Origin: Maratus speciosus
Taxonomy: Eukaryota; Arthropoda; Arachnida; Araneae; Salticidae
DNA: 64,000 bases
Reading direction: 5' to 3'
Assembly: GCA_963932465.1 (NCBI GenBank)
Contig: CAWVRF010001068.1
Coordinates: forward strand, 1 to 64,000
In this document: positions 1-11,256 of the stretch, in pieces
How the letters are laid out: every line of letters begins with the position of its first letter
How positions within the stretch are numbered: the first letter of the stretch is position 1
Made by a program: the position numbers and the translations under genes
Notes under the pieces: generated by a model
Seen by the model: only the letters and a program-made list of their open reading frames with translations
The model's database searches: none
What the model was told of the DNA's origin: nothing

Positions 1-1150
1 TGGTTATCAATCTTATTTTTGATTACCAATCACATTGAAAACAGTAATGTTAGGTAGAAAAAAAAAAGAAAATAAAATTTTTAAGATGAAAGGAGAAAAG
101 GAATTTAAAATTAATTAAAATTAGGAGTAATAAATATATAATGTGATTTTAATTTGAATTAGAGAGGAGAAAGTTTACTATTAAATATGGCCAATGATCG
201 TTAGTGGTTAGGATAAACATTGCATGTGAGAGATGTAAATAAATATAAACTGGTAACTTCATGGTAAAATACGAATAATAAACTTTAGACTCACCTGAAC
301 TAAGAAAATACTTCTTGCTTGGAAATTGTATATGTTGAACATATTTTAAATTGTGCCAAGTATTAAATATTTACTTTAGAACCTTTATAATTAATAATTC
401 TTTAATATATAATTGTAATAAATTAATTTGGCACTTTATGATAATATTAAGAGACACGTAAATCAAAACACAGAAAAATACACAAATATATTTAAATAAA
501 CAATTTTCTTTATTAAAGTATTATTTTAATTAAATGGGGGAATGGGGAGAGAAAACGAGATGCATCTGTTCTTTACAATTATAATATCAAAATGTTTCAT
601 TATTATATTCGAATATATTTAAATTTTTACTCTATAGAATATCGAAGGTGCATAGAATTTACATCGAAAACATTAAAGATAAATTGATACTGATCATTCC
701 AACATCGTTAAGATTACTGCTGTAAGAGTTCCACCACATAGTTCGCTTTTTAGTTCATAGAAACAATAATATTTTACATTTCTTGTTGAAATACACAGTA
801 AGACTACTGCAAGATTTAAACATCAAAAAGGAAAAACGATCTCGGAAATCTTGTTGGAGCACGCCCAGATAAATTGAAAAAATTCATACCTGTTCATAGC
901 ATCTTTCAAACATTATACACTGGTAGATCCAAATACATTTTCGCAATTTCATATTCACAAGAAAATGAATGGATGGCGTAGAACGGCACATATTTGAATT
1001 GTTATGAAGATCGTTGATCCACGTCTTGAAGTTTTCCCTTCTTCGTCATATCATTTTGACAATACTTTTTCATAGCGTCGGTGACAACAGATCAACATAG
1101 ACGATATTGTGAAAAGTAAATGATCCAATGCCCTTACAAAATTTTCTTAA
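1..1150. other. AT-rich non-coding stretch, nothing recognised
   Basis: Very AT-rich sequence with no credible open frame, no tandem repeat and no terminal inverted repeat that I could find. It is probably intergenic or intronic. Confidence 0.5.
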
Positions 1151-1400
1151 ATGAAAGATTTAACTTTAAGGTTATTTTTAAGTAAGATATTAAAATGGCA
1201 ATATCAAGCGAAGGACCCGTTTAGCCCGATGCCGATATGCCAGGAAAAAGAAAAAAGGCGGAGCCGCCGAGAGCAGAATACATCCGCTCACGGTAGAATC
1301 CAGGCAGGAAGAGGGCGATGCTATTCCCAAACAGACGCTATCAAAAGCCCACCGTTAGGAAAGGACGTCGTTGATTGGCTGATTTAAAATCGACGATGCC
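1151..1400. other. Isolated GC-rich, CpG-containing patch
   Basis: About 190 bp (1208-1400) is markedly richer in G+C and CpG than anything within a kilobase on either side. The plus strand has a 78-codon frame (1151-1387) and a separate 19-codon frame starting MPGKRKK, neither of which I recognise. Read on the minus strand it has promoter-like features: an ATTGGCT/CCAAT element near 1375 and a long pyrimidine run followed by CCTGGC near 1240-1258, which resembles the TCT/TOP-type initiators of ribosomal-protein genes. No downstream exon was found, so the patch could be a promoter, a short exon or a fragment of something else. Confidence 0.25.
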
Positions 1401-1908
1401 ACACAGAGTAATAGAAGTGTTTGAATAAAATGACTTTAAATGATGAATTTTAGATTTGAAAATTATTATAAAAATATTCTATTACGGTAGAATGTATTAA
1501 TTTTAAGATTTATTATTTTATTATTGATAATTTTTGACGATCTTTTATGGCGATTAAATTAAAATTGTTTTAAAGTGAAATTTAACTGAAAAACGAACTT
1601 AACGAAAATTAATGAATATTTAAAGGTAGAATTTAAAATTTGAAAGTAAAGAAGTTTTTTGATTTAATTTAAATATTTTAAAATAGCTTTTTAAATTAAT
1701 TTTAATTGGAAAGGATGTTATTATATAACAAGTAATTTAACATTAATATACATAAAATTGTTAAAAATGGTAAATAATAAAAAATAAATATAATATAATA
1801 AATGAGCATAATAAATAAATAACAAAAAATTATAAAAAATAAAAATGAACTATTAACACCCCCCTCCCCCATAAACTATGATAAATAAATAAACTATATT
1901 ACATAATA
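1401..1908. other. AT-rich spacer, nothing recognised
   Basis: Extremely AT-rich with no open frame or repeat structure seen. A C-rich run lies at 1859-1871. Confidence 0.5.
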
Positions 1909-2455
1909 CAGTAGACTCCCTTAAATCCGCGAGTGCCTAAAATCCACGTATTTTTTCAGATGTAAACAATGAAATTTACAGTTAAGTTGCAGGAACAAAA
2001 TTCAAGATGGCACAGAAATCAGCGACTACCGCAATGTTTTTTTTACTAAATTTTTTGTTAATCATTCTCTTTTGATTATTACAGTTGATTTATTACTAAA
2101 TAAATTTACATTACTTTTGATTTTGATATAAATTAGCATATCTATATGATGACACATCGATCTTACGATCACTTTACCACTAGATAGCAGCATAGGACTT
2201 TTGGAATCGAATTGAATCAATTTTGTCCATAATATTTAATATTTTTCTACATTTTTATTTTACATAATTATTTTAATAATTTACTTATTTTAATGTTTCA
2301 CTTTATTGTAAGCATTCATTATAATTTCCCTTGCTTGACTACCAATCAAATTAATGTTTCAAAAATGTAAACAAATCAATGACCAGAAATCTGCAAAATT
2401 CTAAAATCCGCACAACCTCTGGTCCCAAGCTGTGCGGATTTGAGGGAGTCTACTG
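1909..2455. mobile_element. Pogo/Tigger-type MITE, copy 1 (full length)
   Basis: A 547-bp non-coding element. It begins CAGTAGACTCCCTTAAATCC and ends with the inverted form GGATTTGAGGGAGTCTACTG, and it is flanked by TA on both sides (1907-1908 and 2456-2457). CAGT-type ends with a TA duplication are characteristic of the pogo branch of Tc1/mariner transposons. There is no transposase frame, so it must have been moved in trans. Related copies lie at 4946 and 13335. Confidence 0.8.
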
Positions 2456-2995
2456 TATTATCATTACATTGCAGCTCTTATTAGATATGAAACATGATGT
2501 AGTTGTCAAAAACTAAGGGTTAATGTAATGATTATAATTGGAGTCATGCTTGGCACAATTGTACTTGACCTGGTGCAGATAATACACAGTTAATACAAGT
2601 GTTACTATAATTTGAATAAATTGTATTATTCATATATTTTACACTTCAGTGCTTTTCTGACAAATAAACAGTATATGATGGTAAAACTTTTCTTAACCAA
2701 ATCATTCAAAATTTCTCTGTTATTTTAAAATATAAAAAAATTATGTTCACAACCATGAAATTAAAAATTTTATTAACTAAAAAAGTTTTCTTAAATAATA
2801 TCTCAAAGCATAGTTTTTATAGTGTAAAGTTTATTTGTAAAAAAAAATTCTTGTTTATCAAAAGGAAAGCATCTGTTTTAAATATTATGCAAAATTTAAC
2901 TTTTTAAAACTTTTAAATTCTAAAATATTACAATATTGGGCATGATAGTTACTATTCGGTTTGCCACATATTTGGTTTACCTGTATGCTGTATAT
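2456..2995. other. AT-rich spacer, nothing recognised
   Basis: No credible coding frame, tandem repeat or inverted repeat was seen between the pogo MITE and the foldback element. Confidence 0.45.
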
Positions 2996-3893
2996 TTTAA
3001 ATGACTACAAATGACAGCAAAAATGAAAGTTGGACACATAAAATGTTGTGCCATCATGCGATCAAACCACAAGCTGAAGAATTTAAAGTAGAAGAATAAT
3101 CAAAGAAACATATCTTACCATTAATTTATTTTAGTAAAGAGGATGGGTTAGTAAACTGATTTAAAAAATTAGCGATTCTTAAGATCAGAGTAGAATACAC
3201 TAAATTCATCGATGTTATTGCAAAAGTAAAGACGCCAACACAATGAATGAATCACGATAGAAGAAATCATTCATAAATAATGAATCAATCAAAAAATCTA
3301 CGTGCAGCAGAAAATTTTCACCTAACAAAAAAACATTTCTTTATGAAAAAGGAACGGTAATCATTATTCAAAATTCGCGAATCTAGCACTTAAATATGCC
3401 CTTGCAAGTAAAATTTGACTCAATTTAATTTTGAATAACTCACGAAAATTTAACTTAGATTCTTTGGTTTCTGTTTCTTGTTTCTGTTAATGGATGCCGG
3501 ATAGCCAGAATTGCAACAAGCGATTAAAAAAAGTACTAGTCATATTACCATTGCAGCAGTTTAATTAAGAAATAATATAAGTAATTTGTCAACTACACCT
3601 TTTTCACGACAATTCATCATTCTGAAAACGAATGAATCCTTTTCAATGACTCATGATGTAAAAATCCATGATTCATTTTTGCATTGGCATCTTGTGTCTT
3701 GTGAATAACAAGTAACTTTTAAAGCATCAGTTTATTGATCTTACCCTCCTTACTAAAGTAAGTTAATGCTGAGATAGTTTCTTTGATTAATCATCTACTG
3801 AAAATTGTACAATTTACGAATCTATAATATGACTACACAAAATTTCATTTGTGCAACTTTCATTTTTGCTGATATTTAGTCATTTTAAAGCAT
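2996..3893. mobile_element. Foldback (long inverted repeat) element
   Basis: Two arms of roughly 330 bp are inverted copies of each other around a loop of about 230 bp. The outer ends match well: AAATGAC, then GCAAAAATGAAAGTTG near 3016-3033, mirrored at 3852-3868. A second strongly matching block contains AATAATCAAAGAAAC and its mirror (about 3093-3163 against 3724-3800), and weaker matches run inward to about 3330 and 3560. The arms are clearly diverged, so this is an old hairpin-forming MITE or foldback transposon. No target duplication could be fixed and no coding frame is present. Confidence 0.6.
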
Positions 3894-4759
3894 TATTAAA
3901 ATGTTTTATTTATAAAAGGTAATTTCATTATTTTACTATTTATTTGTTAGTTTAGTGAATGTTATTTGAATTTCAAATTAAAAACAGTAAATTGGTTTGT
4001 TAAAAAAAATATTTTTTAAACATTGTGTTGCTCATAAAATGATTTTTATTGTATTCTGTTATTTTTAAAATAATTAATCGTATAGCTAAATGCTTCTATA
4101 AAGTTTATCAAAATTTATAGAAAAGAATACTCTCACTCAAGAAAGTACTTCAAGAATCTGAAATTTTAATAAGAAAAGGGCAGCTGACGTCACTCTTGGT
4201 CGAATTACTGTTGATCAGCAAGAAAAATCTGTCTGTACCTTATGACTCCTACTGTACACATGAGTTCATAAAATTTCATTAGTGTATGTTTAACAAGTCT
4301 ATGATACGATTGGCATACACTGGCAAGACAATTCCTGCAATGATCGCTTTGACAAAAATGTAGTGGTAGATTGGTCGACGGAAGTGTTTGTTTGTAATCA
4401 TGCCCTTTCCTTATATCTTTATACTGTTAGATAGGTTGCCAGCAGGGGTGCCATTTGAGGGGGGCTGGGAGGAGCACCCCCCCCCCTCTTCAAGGAATTT
4501 GATACTTTAGAAAATTTATCTGTCATCACAGGTCAGACTAAAAAAATTTTTTCAAAAATTACTCAAAAGCTAAAATAACTTATGGATTTTTTTACAGTAA
4601 AAACACGAGTAATAAATAAACTCTTTAGGCACAGAAACTAATAAACATCAAAAATATTTTTTTTAATTTGTCAAATTAACTATTTTTTCCAGATCGAATT
4701 TGCAAAATTCGCGATCTTCTTCTGCAGTCGGTTGGCGAGTTCATTTTGCGAAGTTCCTC

Positions 4760-4790
<31 letters not shown>

Positions 4791-4812
4791 CACTGTCTCC
4801 TTTTGAAAATTA
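3894..4812. other. Non-coding spacer with poly-A and C-run
   Basis: AT-rich sequence with no recognised gene. It contains a C-run at 4477-4486 and an A-run at about 4760-4787. A segment at 4441-4480 (CAGCAGGGGTGCCATTTG) resembles the end of a hAT-type element, but no partner end was found. Confidence 0.4.
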
Positions 4813-4943
4813 AATAAAAAAGGTAAATCATGTGTCAAGCATAATTTATGAAACACATTCCAACATTTCCAGAATGCTTTAACCAAACTTAGCCTTTTTA
4901 ATAAGATAAAGAAGATACCTAAGTAAACATTTTAAAAAGCATA
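4813..4943. repeat. Dispersed repeat, copy 1
   Basis: About 130 bp that matches 63500-63640 in the same orientation at roughly 75-80% by eye. Shared blocks include AAATCATG, AAGCATA, GAATGCTTTAAC and CTAAGTAAACATTTTA. It is non-coding and its family is unknown. The truncated pogo MITE is inserted directly after it. Confidence 0.5.
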
Positions 4944-4945
4944 TA

Positions 4946-5255
4946 CTGTAGACTCCCTCAAATCTGCAACCCTAAAATCCGCAAATGCCTGAAATCCGAA
5001 CATCTTTACAGATGTAAACTATGAAACTTTCATTTCAGATGTAGGGACAAAATTACAGGATTTTTTAGTTTTATTTCATCCTCTATGTATTTTAATATGC
5101 AATTCTCAATAATATGACCGAACTCTTGTTTTTCCATGAAAGGAGTGTAATTTAAAAAAAAATCAAGATAGGGCTGATATCACTGGTAATCACAATCTTT
5201 TTACCAAATATATTTATGTATTAATCAAGCTTTTGAGGTTATTATTATAATGATT
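4946..5255. mobile_element. Pogo/Tigger-type MITE, copy 2 (truncated)
   Basis: It starts with a TIR one base different from copy 1 (CTGTAGACTCCCTCAAATC) after a TA. The inverse of its interior matches copy 3, including the segments around TTGGTAAAAAG and AAACTAAAAAATCCTGT. The far TIR is absent: the element runs into the inverted Penelope fragment near 5255-5300, which suggests the Penelope insertion or a rearrangement removed that end. Confidence 0.65.
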
Positions 5256-5304
5256 TTGATATGAATTAATATAGAGTACTTTGCATAAGCAAAGTTTTAT
5301 TGAA

Positions 5305-6060
5305 TCAAAGAAATTCATTAACCTCAAATTCATGCATATATAAATCTGCTAAAAAAGGACTAAGGGGATTACCCATTGCTAAACCATCTGTCATAGGATA
5401 ATATTGATTAGAAATTTGAAATGAATTTTGTTTTAAACAAGTACTGAATAACTCAATAATGTGGTTGATTTCATAATCTGTGTAATGAAATTCTTTTAAT
5501 CTAGCAGTGAGACTTTGTAGTGCACCTTGAACTGGAACATGGGTGAACAGAGAAGTAACATCAAATGAAACCATGCGTAAAGAGGGGGAAGGGGTGAAGT
5601 TTTTAATCCGGTTTACAAAAGAACTAGAATTCTTAATAGTGTAAATGTTAGAACTTGAAAGGAATGAAAAGCATTTCACTAAATATTTAGCAAGAGGGTA
5701 TGCAGCAGAATCGATATTGGATACGATAGGCTGGAGGGGAACACTAATTTTATGAACTTTAGGCAGAGCGTAAAAGCGACTACAGTTAGCAATAGACAGA
5801 ATTAATGACATTTTAAAACTGTCATCAATACAGGGAGAGGTTTTTATAAGTTTTCTGGTACTTATTAGATCACTGTCAGAAGGATCCCGATTTAATTTAA
5901 TGTATGGGCCGGATTGTAAAAGATTCTGCACTTTATCCAAATAAGCTGTTTTATCCTGTACCACTATTTGACCTCCCTTATCAGCTTTAGAGATAACAAT
6001 GTCATCATTAGATTTTACAGAGGATAAAGCCTCTTTAAGATCCTTTAAGAACACAGAAAC
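5305..6060 (-). pseudogene. Penelope-like element reverse transcriptase fragment (inverted)
   Basis: An open minus-strand frame encodes the N-terminal and central part of a Penelope-like retroelement reverse transcriptase. Recognisable in order are DIVISKADKGG near the start, then RFYALPKVHK, QPIVSNIDSAAYPLAKYL, the palm motif SFDVTSLFTHVP with its catalytic Asp, and DGLAMGNPLSPFLADLYM. The frame stops right after that, so the second catalytic motif (the Asp-Asp pair) and everything C-terminal are missing; it cannot be active. Its first 20 or so codons are antisense to the adjacent endonuclease segment, so true RT sequence begins near 6060. The fragment lies head to head with the plus-strand 3' part of the same element type, a common outcome of Penelope integration with 5' inversion. 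Confidence 0.85.
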
Positions 6061-6074
6061 TATGTAAAAAAAAA

Positions 6075-6306
6075 AGAATTGCAGAAATCCTCTATCGCCT
6101 CTCATTGCTGGGGGGAGGGGCATAATTTTAATTTTGACTCAGCTACCATTATCAAGAAATGCATTACTCCTCTGGATTTAGACTTTTTTGAGGCTATTCA
6201 TATCCATAAATTTAAAGACTCCTTGGTTAATGATTTATCTAGTACATCATACATCTCAACTTTCTGGATGGATTTGTTGTGTCACGACACTTCACTTCCG
6301 CATTAA
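6075..6306 (+). pseudogene. Penelope-like GIY-YIG endonuclease C-terminal fragment
   Basis: The frame beginning QKSSIASHCWGEGHNFNFDS and continuing through LDFFEAIHIHK to a stop at 6304-6306 matches the C-terminal part of the GIY-YIG endonuclease domain carried by Penelope-like elements. The His-Cys-Trp and the Glu of the EAIHIHK helix are kept, while the N-terminal GIY and YIG motifs are absent. The junction with the inverted RT piece lies at about 6060-6078, in an A-run. It probably represents the 3' end of a Penelope insertion whose 5' part is inverted (5305-6060). No independent start codon is expected. Confidence 0.8.
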
Positions 6307-6530
6307 TTTCATTGGCTGTTAGAACTTGATGGTCTTTTGGTATTATGTTTTGACATTTGGGTTTTTTTTCACCGTACATGTAGTTGGGGGGATATTATTT
6401 TTAAAGTTTTTTACACTGAGGATGTGAGTCCTAGTACTCACGAAACGCATACGTATGATCAAATCAACTTATTTTATTGTGTGTTTAAACGTTGTTTTCA
6501 AATAATTTATATTGGCTGATGTTTTTACAT
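6307..6530 (+). mobile_element. Penelope-like element 3' untranslated end
   Basis: The sequence directly after the GIY-YIG stop codon continues the element without a coding frame and carries the hammerhead-like motif. The outer boundary is not fixed: no poly-A tail or target duplication could be matched, so about 6530 is an estimate. Confidence 0.5.
6404..6470 (+). ncRNA. Hammerhead-ribozyme-like motif in Penelope 3' UTR
   Basis: The core CTGAGGA (6416-6422) fits the CUGANGA box. It is followed by a perfect 6-bp stem II (GTGAGT 6424-6429 with ACTCAC 6436-6441), then GAAA (6442-6445), then a 3-bp stem III (ACG with CGT, loop CATA) leading to a UA cleavage-type position at 6454-6455. Outside the core, CA pairs with TG and AAGTT (6404-6408) pairs with AACTT (6466-6470) across an internal loop, as stem I. 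Penelope-like elements are known to carry type I hammerheads with very short stem III. One extra T (6423) sits between the core box and stem II, so activity is uncertain. Confidence 0.45.
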
Positions 6531-7712
6531 TAGTTCAATTGGTAATTAAACAAATGTAACTGAAAAAAATATTTCAACAGAGACATGATATAATAAATAA
6601 AGCGTGAATGCTACTAGGAAAATTCTGAGACTGAAAAGCTAAACTTTTAAAAGCAGGCTTTGCTTTTTTTTTCTTTTGGAATGTAGTCATATAAAGTGAA
6701 AATAATTTTCTTTTAGTGTTGATAAATGAAAAAAAAATATTATTTAATGTTCTCTAAGAAAATATAATTTTTTGGGGACAAACATTTGTCAAAAATCAAT
6801 TTTTCCATTTTTTTCCGGAAATAAAAGGTTTTTTTCTGCCACTTCAATTTTTCCGGAAAATTACATCTTCGTGTATATGAATAAGTTTTCCTGAACTGGA
6901 ATATCGGTATTTTAAGGTGCAATCAGTTGACAATTAAACATTCTCATACATGATTGAATTTATACATGCAAAATTAACAAAATAATATTAGTAATTTTAA
7001 TGTTAATATTCATGCTGTTAGTGTATCATGTATATCTGTAAATCATGTTTGTTAACATGAAAAAGTATGTTTATTTGAGAAATGACAGTAATCTAAAAAC
7101 TTATATTCCCGGTTAAAAAACGAGTACGCTAGAAAAATTACTCGTTAACGTTTCGAAAGTCATTGGTAGCAAAAGAAACATCGTTCTTATAACTTTTTTT
7201 TCAAATCTCGAAAATATATTGGTTTCTGAGATTTCTAAAGACAATTAGGGCTTTTCGGAATCGTGAGTATCTTGGAAGAGGTTATTGTACATTTTTGTTC
7301 ATGGTTATGTTATATTTTTCTAAATAAAGAAACATTTACTACACAAAGTGTAGTACTTTTTTGTATTACAAATGGAATTTTTACATATGTTCTTTCCCCT
7401 TCAAAGAAAAGATTAAGAATTACCTCCACAAAATATTTTCCAAGTTTCGTCTGGCGGATTATGGCTCTGCTCAAGTTAGCAGAAAAAATTATAAGTCAGT
7501 GCTCGATCCGGCACATCCCATTATGTCAAATGAAAGAAAATCGGACTGAGCTCGGCCGCAGGCTGGGCTAAATCTGGGCACATGTAGGCTCAAATATGCT
7601 AGCCGTCTCCAAAGCATAATCCTGGGGATGCACCTCTGCAATTGATTGACAAATTCTTTTTTTTTTTTTTTTTTTTTTTTTCAACAACCAAAATCTACGT
7701 TTTTTATCTCAA
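6531..7712. other. AT-rich spacer, nothing recognised
   Basis: No recognisable gene. A 102-codon plus-strand frame at 7263-7571 has no known motif and no coding-like composition beyond its length. A T-run lies at about 7659-7681. Confidence 0.4.
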
Positions 7713-8140
7713 CCCACACAACACAGATTCGTCCAATTTTCGCCTAAAGTACGTAATTTGGATGAATGGACGTGTCCATTTGAAGTCTAAAAGTCCTCCG
7801 GACTTCACCTAAATTTCGTCAAATTACGTCCAAATGTCACCCCCCTTTACATCAGAAGTACGTCTTTTGGGCCATGAAATGAGCATAAAATGAACATAAA
7901 ATGAACGAAATTTGGATCGGCCAAAATTTGTCCATATTACGTTCAAAAAATACCTCCATCCGGACGAAATACACACGAATTTTGGCTGTAATATAGACGT
8001 CCAAAATTTGTCCATATTACATCCGAAAACACCAACCACATTTGGACGAAATATAGACCCCTTTTAGCCTTAATATGAATGTGTTTATTGATCCAAAATA
8101 CGTAGTTTGGACCAAAATGAGACGAATCTGTTATCTCCCC
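7713..8140. mobile_element. CGTCC-rich inverted-repeat element
   Basis: About 430 bp with partly matching inverted ends: ACAGATTCGTCC near 7723-7734 and GACGAATCTGT at 8121-8131. Many internal copies of short words such as ACGTCCAAA, TTGTCCATATTACGT and GGACGAAAT occur on both strands. The end sequence CCCACACAACACA recurs in inverted form at about 25824-25836, where a related element lies. It is probably a non-autonomous element rich in subterminal repeats. No coding capacity and no family assignment. Confidence 0.4.
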
Positions 8141-10714
8141 CAGGCAAGGATGACGTTATATTAAAAAACTGAAATAACAAAAACTTTTAATATAAATAAT
8201 TTTGATAGAAATTTACTTAGAACTTTTTTTCCCAAAATCATATTAAATACCTAAATATTTTAAATTCCTTGCCAGACTCATTCATATAAATCAGTAAAAG
8301 CATATATATTTTATACATATTGCTAATAAACTTTTTTTTATGATACTTTTAATTTTCTAAGATCTTTAAAGAAAATACATTAATTCCTAAAGTATATGTT
8401 ATAGCTTGATTTGAAAAACAGAGGCTATACGAGACTTTAATCCGCTACATTCGGCCCAAACACAACTACGTTCTTTCACGAAAAAAGAAGAAAATTTTTA
8501 GTAATACAGTTTTTAATTCATAATACAATTAAATGCTACATCAGAATGCTTTATAAGCTGTAAATTTTTTAAACTTAAATGAAAATTTTGCACTACTGGA
8601 AAGAAATGAATAAAATGGATAATGAATACAAGGACATTTAATCATTTGTTTTGACGTTAAGTACAGCCAAACATTTTCAAGCTTCCACATTTATAATATT
8701 AGGATTAGTATACTATGATTACTACATGGAGGTAATAACAAAACTAATCATTAAGATAACACTCTATGAATCCAACAACACTCAATGAAAAGAATAGCGT
8801 CCTATTAAAATTATGTTTTGTGCATTACTAGATTCTAGAAATCTATGCATTTCTGCTATTCTTCACATTTTTATTTTATATACTTTTTCTCGTGGAAAAA
8901 AAATATATATATTTCTGGGTTTTCTTTTATATTATCATTGGTGATGATAATGCTTCTAAAAAGGGCTTCTAAAAAGCTGCCAACTGCTACAATTTTTAGC
9001 TAGCACTAATTTTTAATGGAAATCTTCGCTTTACTTAATAACATATATCTATAATTAAATCAGATGAAGATTTTTAAAAGAAATTAATGATGGCTAGAAC
9101 TCGTAGAATTTTGCCGTTGTATTTTGAAATTTTATTATATTATTCATTAGCATACAATATCGTCAACTGCAAAGTTTTACATTTTGTGAACAATGGATTT
9201 TTTCTCTTAAATTCTTTGTAAAATCAGTGTTATTCAACTACTCCACTTTTTTTTTTTTTCACTTGAATTAAAATAGCTCTAACAGGGAATATGATTTTCC
9301 TTTTAAGGATCCACTTAAGAATGGAATGCATCAAAGAAATTGAAAATTTTGAGTTTTTCAAATGCTGCTAATTCATGGAAGAAAATGTGATATTCCCTAA
9401 CAACTTTTATGTATTGTGAATAAAATTTACACACTGAAATTTGCATTTGTTGCCAGGTGTGCAAAAAAAATATTTTACATTTTTAATAATAATAACAAAC
9501 ATTATTTTGAAATATCATTAAAGAAATTTAAAATGTAGTACGAGCGTGAACTTTGTTTTTCATAAGCAGACCTACTCCCTACTGCTCCATCATAATATGT
9601 AAAAAAAAAAATATCCCTAGACTGCAAGATTAACTTTCCATTACTCATGCATGGATTATTAAAAATAGTTCCATTTTATTTATTTTAGTAATTGACTTTT
9701 CACTGATTAATGTAAAAATACATACTGTATATTCTGGTATGTAACAATAATTTTTGATAGAAGAAAAATTATCAAAATTTATAGGTGCATATTATGAATC
9801 AATTTTAAAAATAAATTATAAAAAATATGATCATAAGAACTAAGATTTTTGATTTAATAAACATGCAATTTATGTTTAAAAAATGTTGCTATTAGAGTAT
9901 ATGAAAAATAATAGTATTGTACTTTAAAATAATTTAAATCTTATTTTTCACTATGTATCTCATGAAAGTTTTTGCGAACAATCTGCACAACATATGGCAA
10001 TTATAATAAAAAATACAAAAATTAAATCTAAAAGTATATGTATGTGTTACATGCCAGAATACAATATGAGTAAGAGTACAAAATTTAGTATATGATCAAA
10101 ACTTATTCATTAAAATACTGATTTTTATTTAGGTTATCACCAAACTAAGTCTTAAAAAATTAATCTGTGCTCTTAATTAAATATCATTCAATTAAATATT
10201 GAATAATTATTTATAAATGAATTTACATTTTGTACAATTAAATATGTAAATTATCAAATATATTTCAGATTAACCTGATTATTTGTAGTACATTATAAAA
10301 ATAACAAAAACAATACATTCAGTGTATTTAAGTAATGTTTTGAAATCAAAGTTTATGTAAAACATTGCTTAAGCATAAAAAATGAAATTTATCAAATATT
10401 TTCATGCATAAAATATGGTTAAAAATTATGTACAAACTTTTAGTTTAAAATTATTCAAAATCTTTAGTGAACAGTGTACATATATTATCATTGTTATAAA
10501 GGAATATACAATAAAGATGCAAGAAATATTTTCAAAAATGAAGTTTTATTTATTTATTTTCCAATTTGGCTCTTGTTGACAACAATATTTTCTTTTTACA
10601 ATTCATATATAAAATATATTTTTCACAGAAAGGCAAAAGGGGTGCTATATTTCATTACTATAAAGTAGGCAGGATGATCCTGCGGAAACTGTTTGGGGAA
10701 AACTCTGTTCTACG
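8141..10714. other. AT-rich spacer, nothing recognised
   Basis: About 2.6 kb of strongly AT-biased sequence with no credible open frame, repeat array or terminal repeat that I could identify. A TTTATTTATTTATTTT stretch near 10545 would read as AATAAA-type polyadenylation signals for a minus-strand gene ending at 10715. Confidence 0.4.
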
Positions 10715-10768
10715 TTAATGCTTCTCAGACTTATTTTCAGTATATTTAACAGACAGCAGCTTCAAAGC
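10715..10768 (-). CDS. Candidate terminal exon of an unidentified minus-strand gene
   Basis: On the minus strand a pyrimidine-rich tract ending TTTTATTTATAG precedes 17 sense codons and a TAA. The peptide reads ALKLLSVKYTENKSEKH, which has a coding-like, charged composition unlike the surrounding AT-rich filler. Reverse-oriented AATAAA-type signals lie about 170 bp downstream near 10545. I do not recognise the protein and could not find the preceding exon. The alternative is chance: 18 codons is short. The Tigger element at 11257 would lie in its intron. Confidence 0.25.
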   Translation of the reverse strand, partial: ALKLLSVKYTENKSEKH

Positions 10769-11256
10769 CTATAAATAAAAAGAATAATAATTCATTAAAT
10801 AGCACATATCAATAATTCATAACGTTAGATGCAAATTAAAAATAATTTAATTTTAGTTTTAATTTTTGCTTACAGATAGATAGCATCATCAGACATCTTG
10901 TATTATTTCATAATAAAATGAAGTTTTTTCATCCAGCTTTGAATGATATAAAAAAAACCTTTATATATTTTTAAAAATTACTAGCCGGTGTTTAATTTAA
11001 TCTATTTATCAAATTATTATTATTATTTTTTAAACAAACAACTACTGATGCAATGTTTACAAAATGTATAAAAAAGTACTTTATAATGTTCAATTGTGTC
11101 CTTTATTTTGAGTATTTAAAGATCTATATTTATATAAAGTAAGGATAAGAAAAGAAAAATCAAAATTTGGTGCTTTCTCGTTATAGCAGCCTCCTCATTT
11201 ACAATTATGTCAAGGTAGCAGTTTCAAATTTGCAAAAGATCAACACCAAGCTTATA
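10769..11256. other. AT-rich spacer, nothing recognised
   Basis: No gene or repeat structure seen between the candidate exon and the Tigger element. Confidence 0.4.

Noticed and set aside
7263..7571. 102-codon plus-strand ORF
   Set aside because: No motif, no splice or promoter context, overlapping ORFs in another frame; likely chance.
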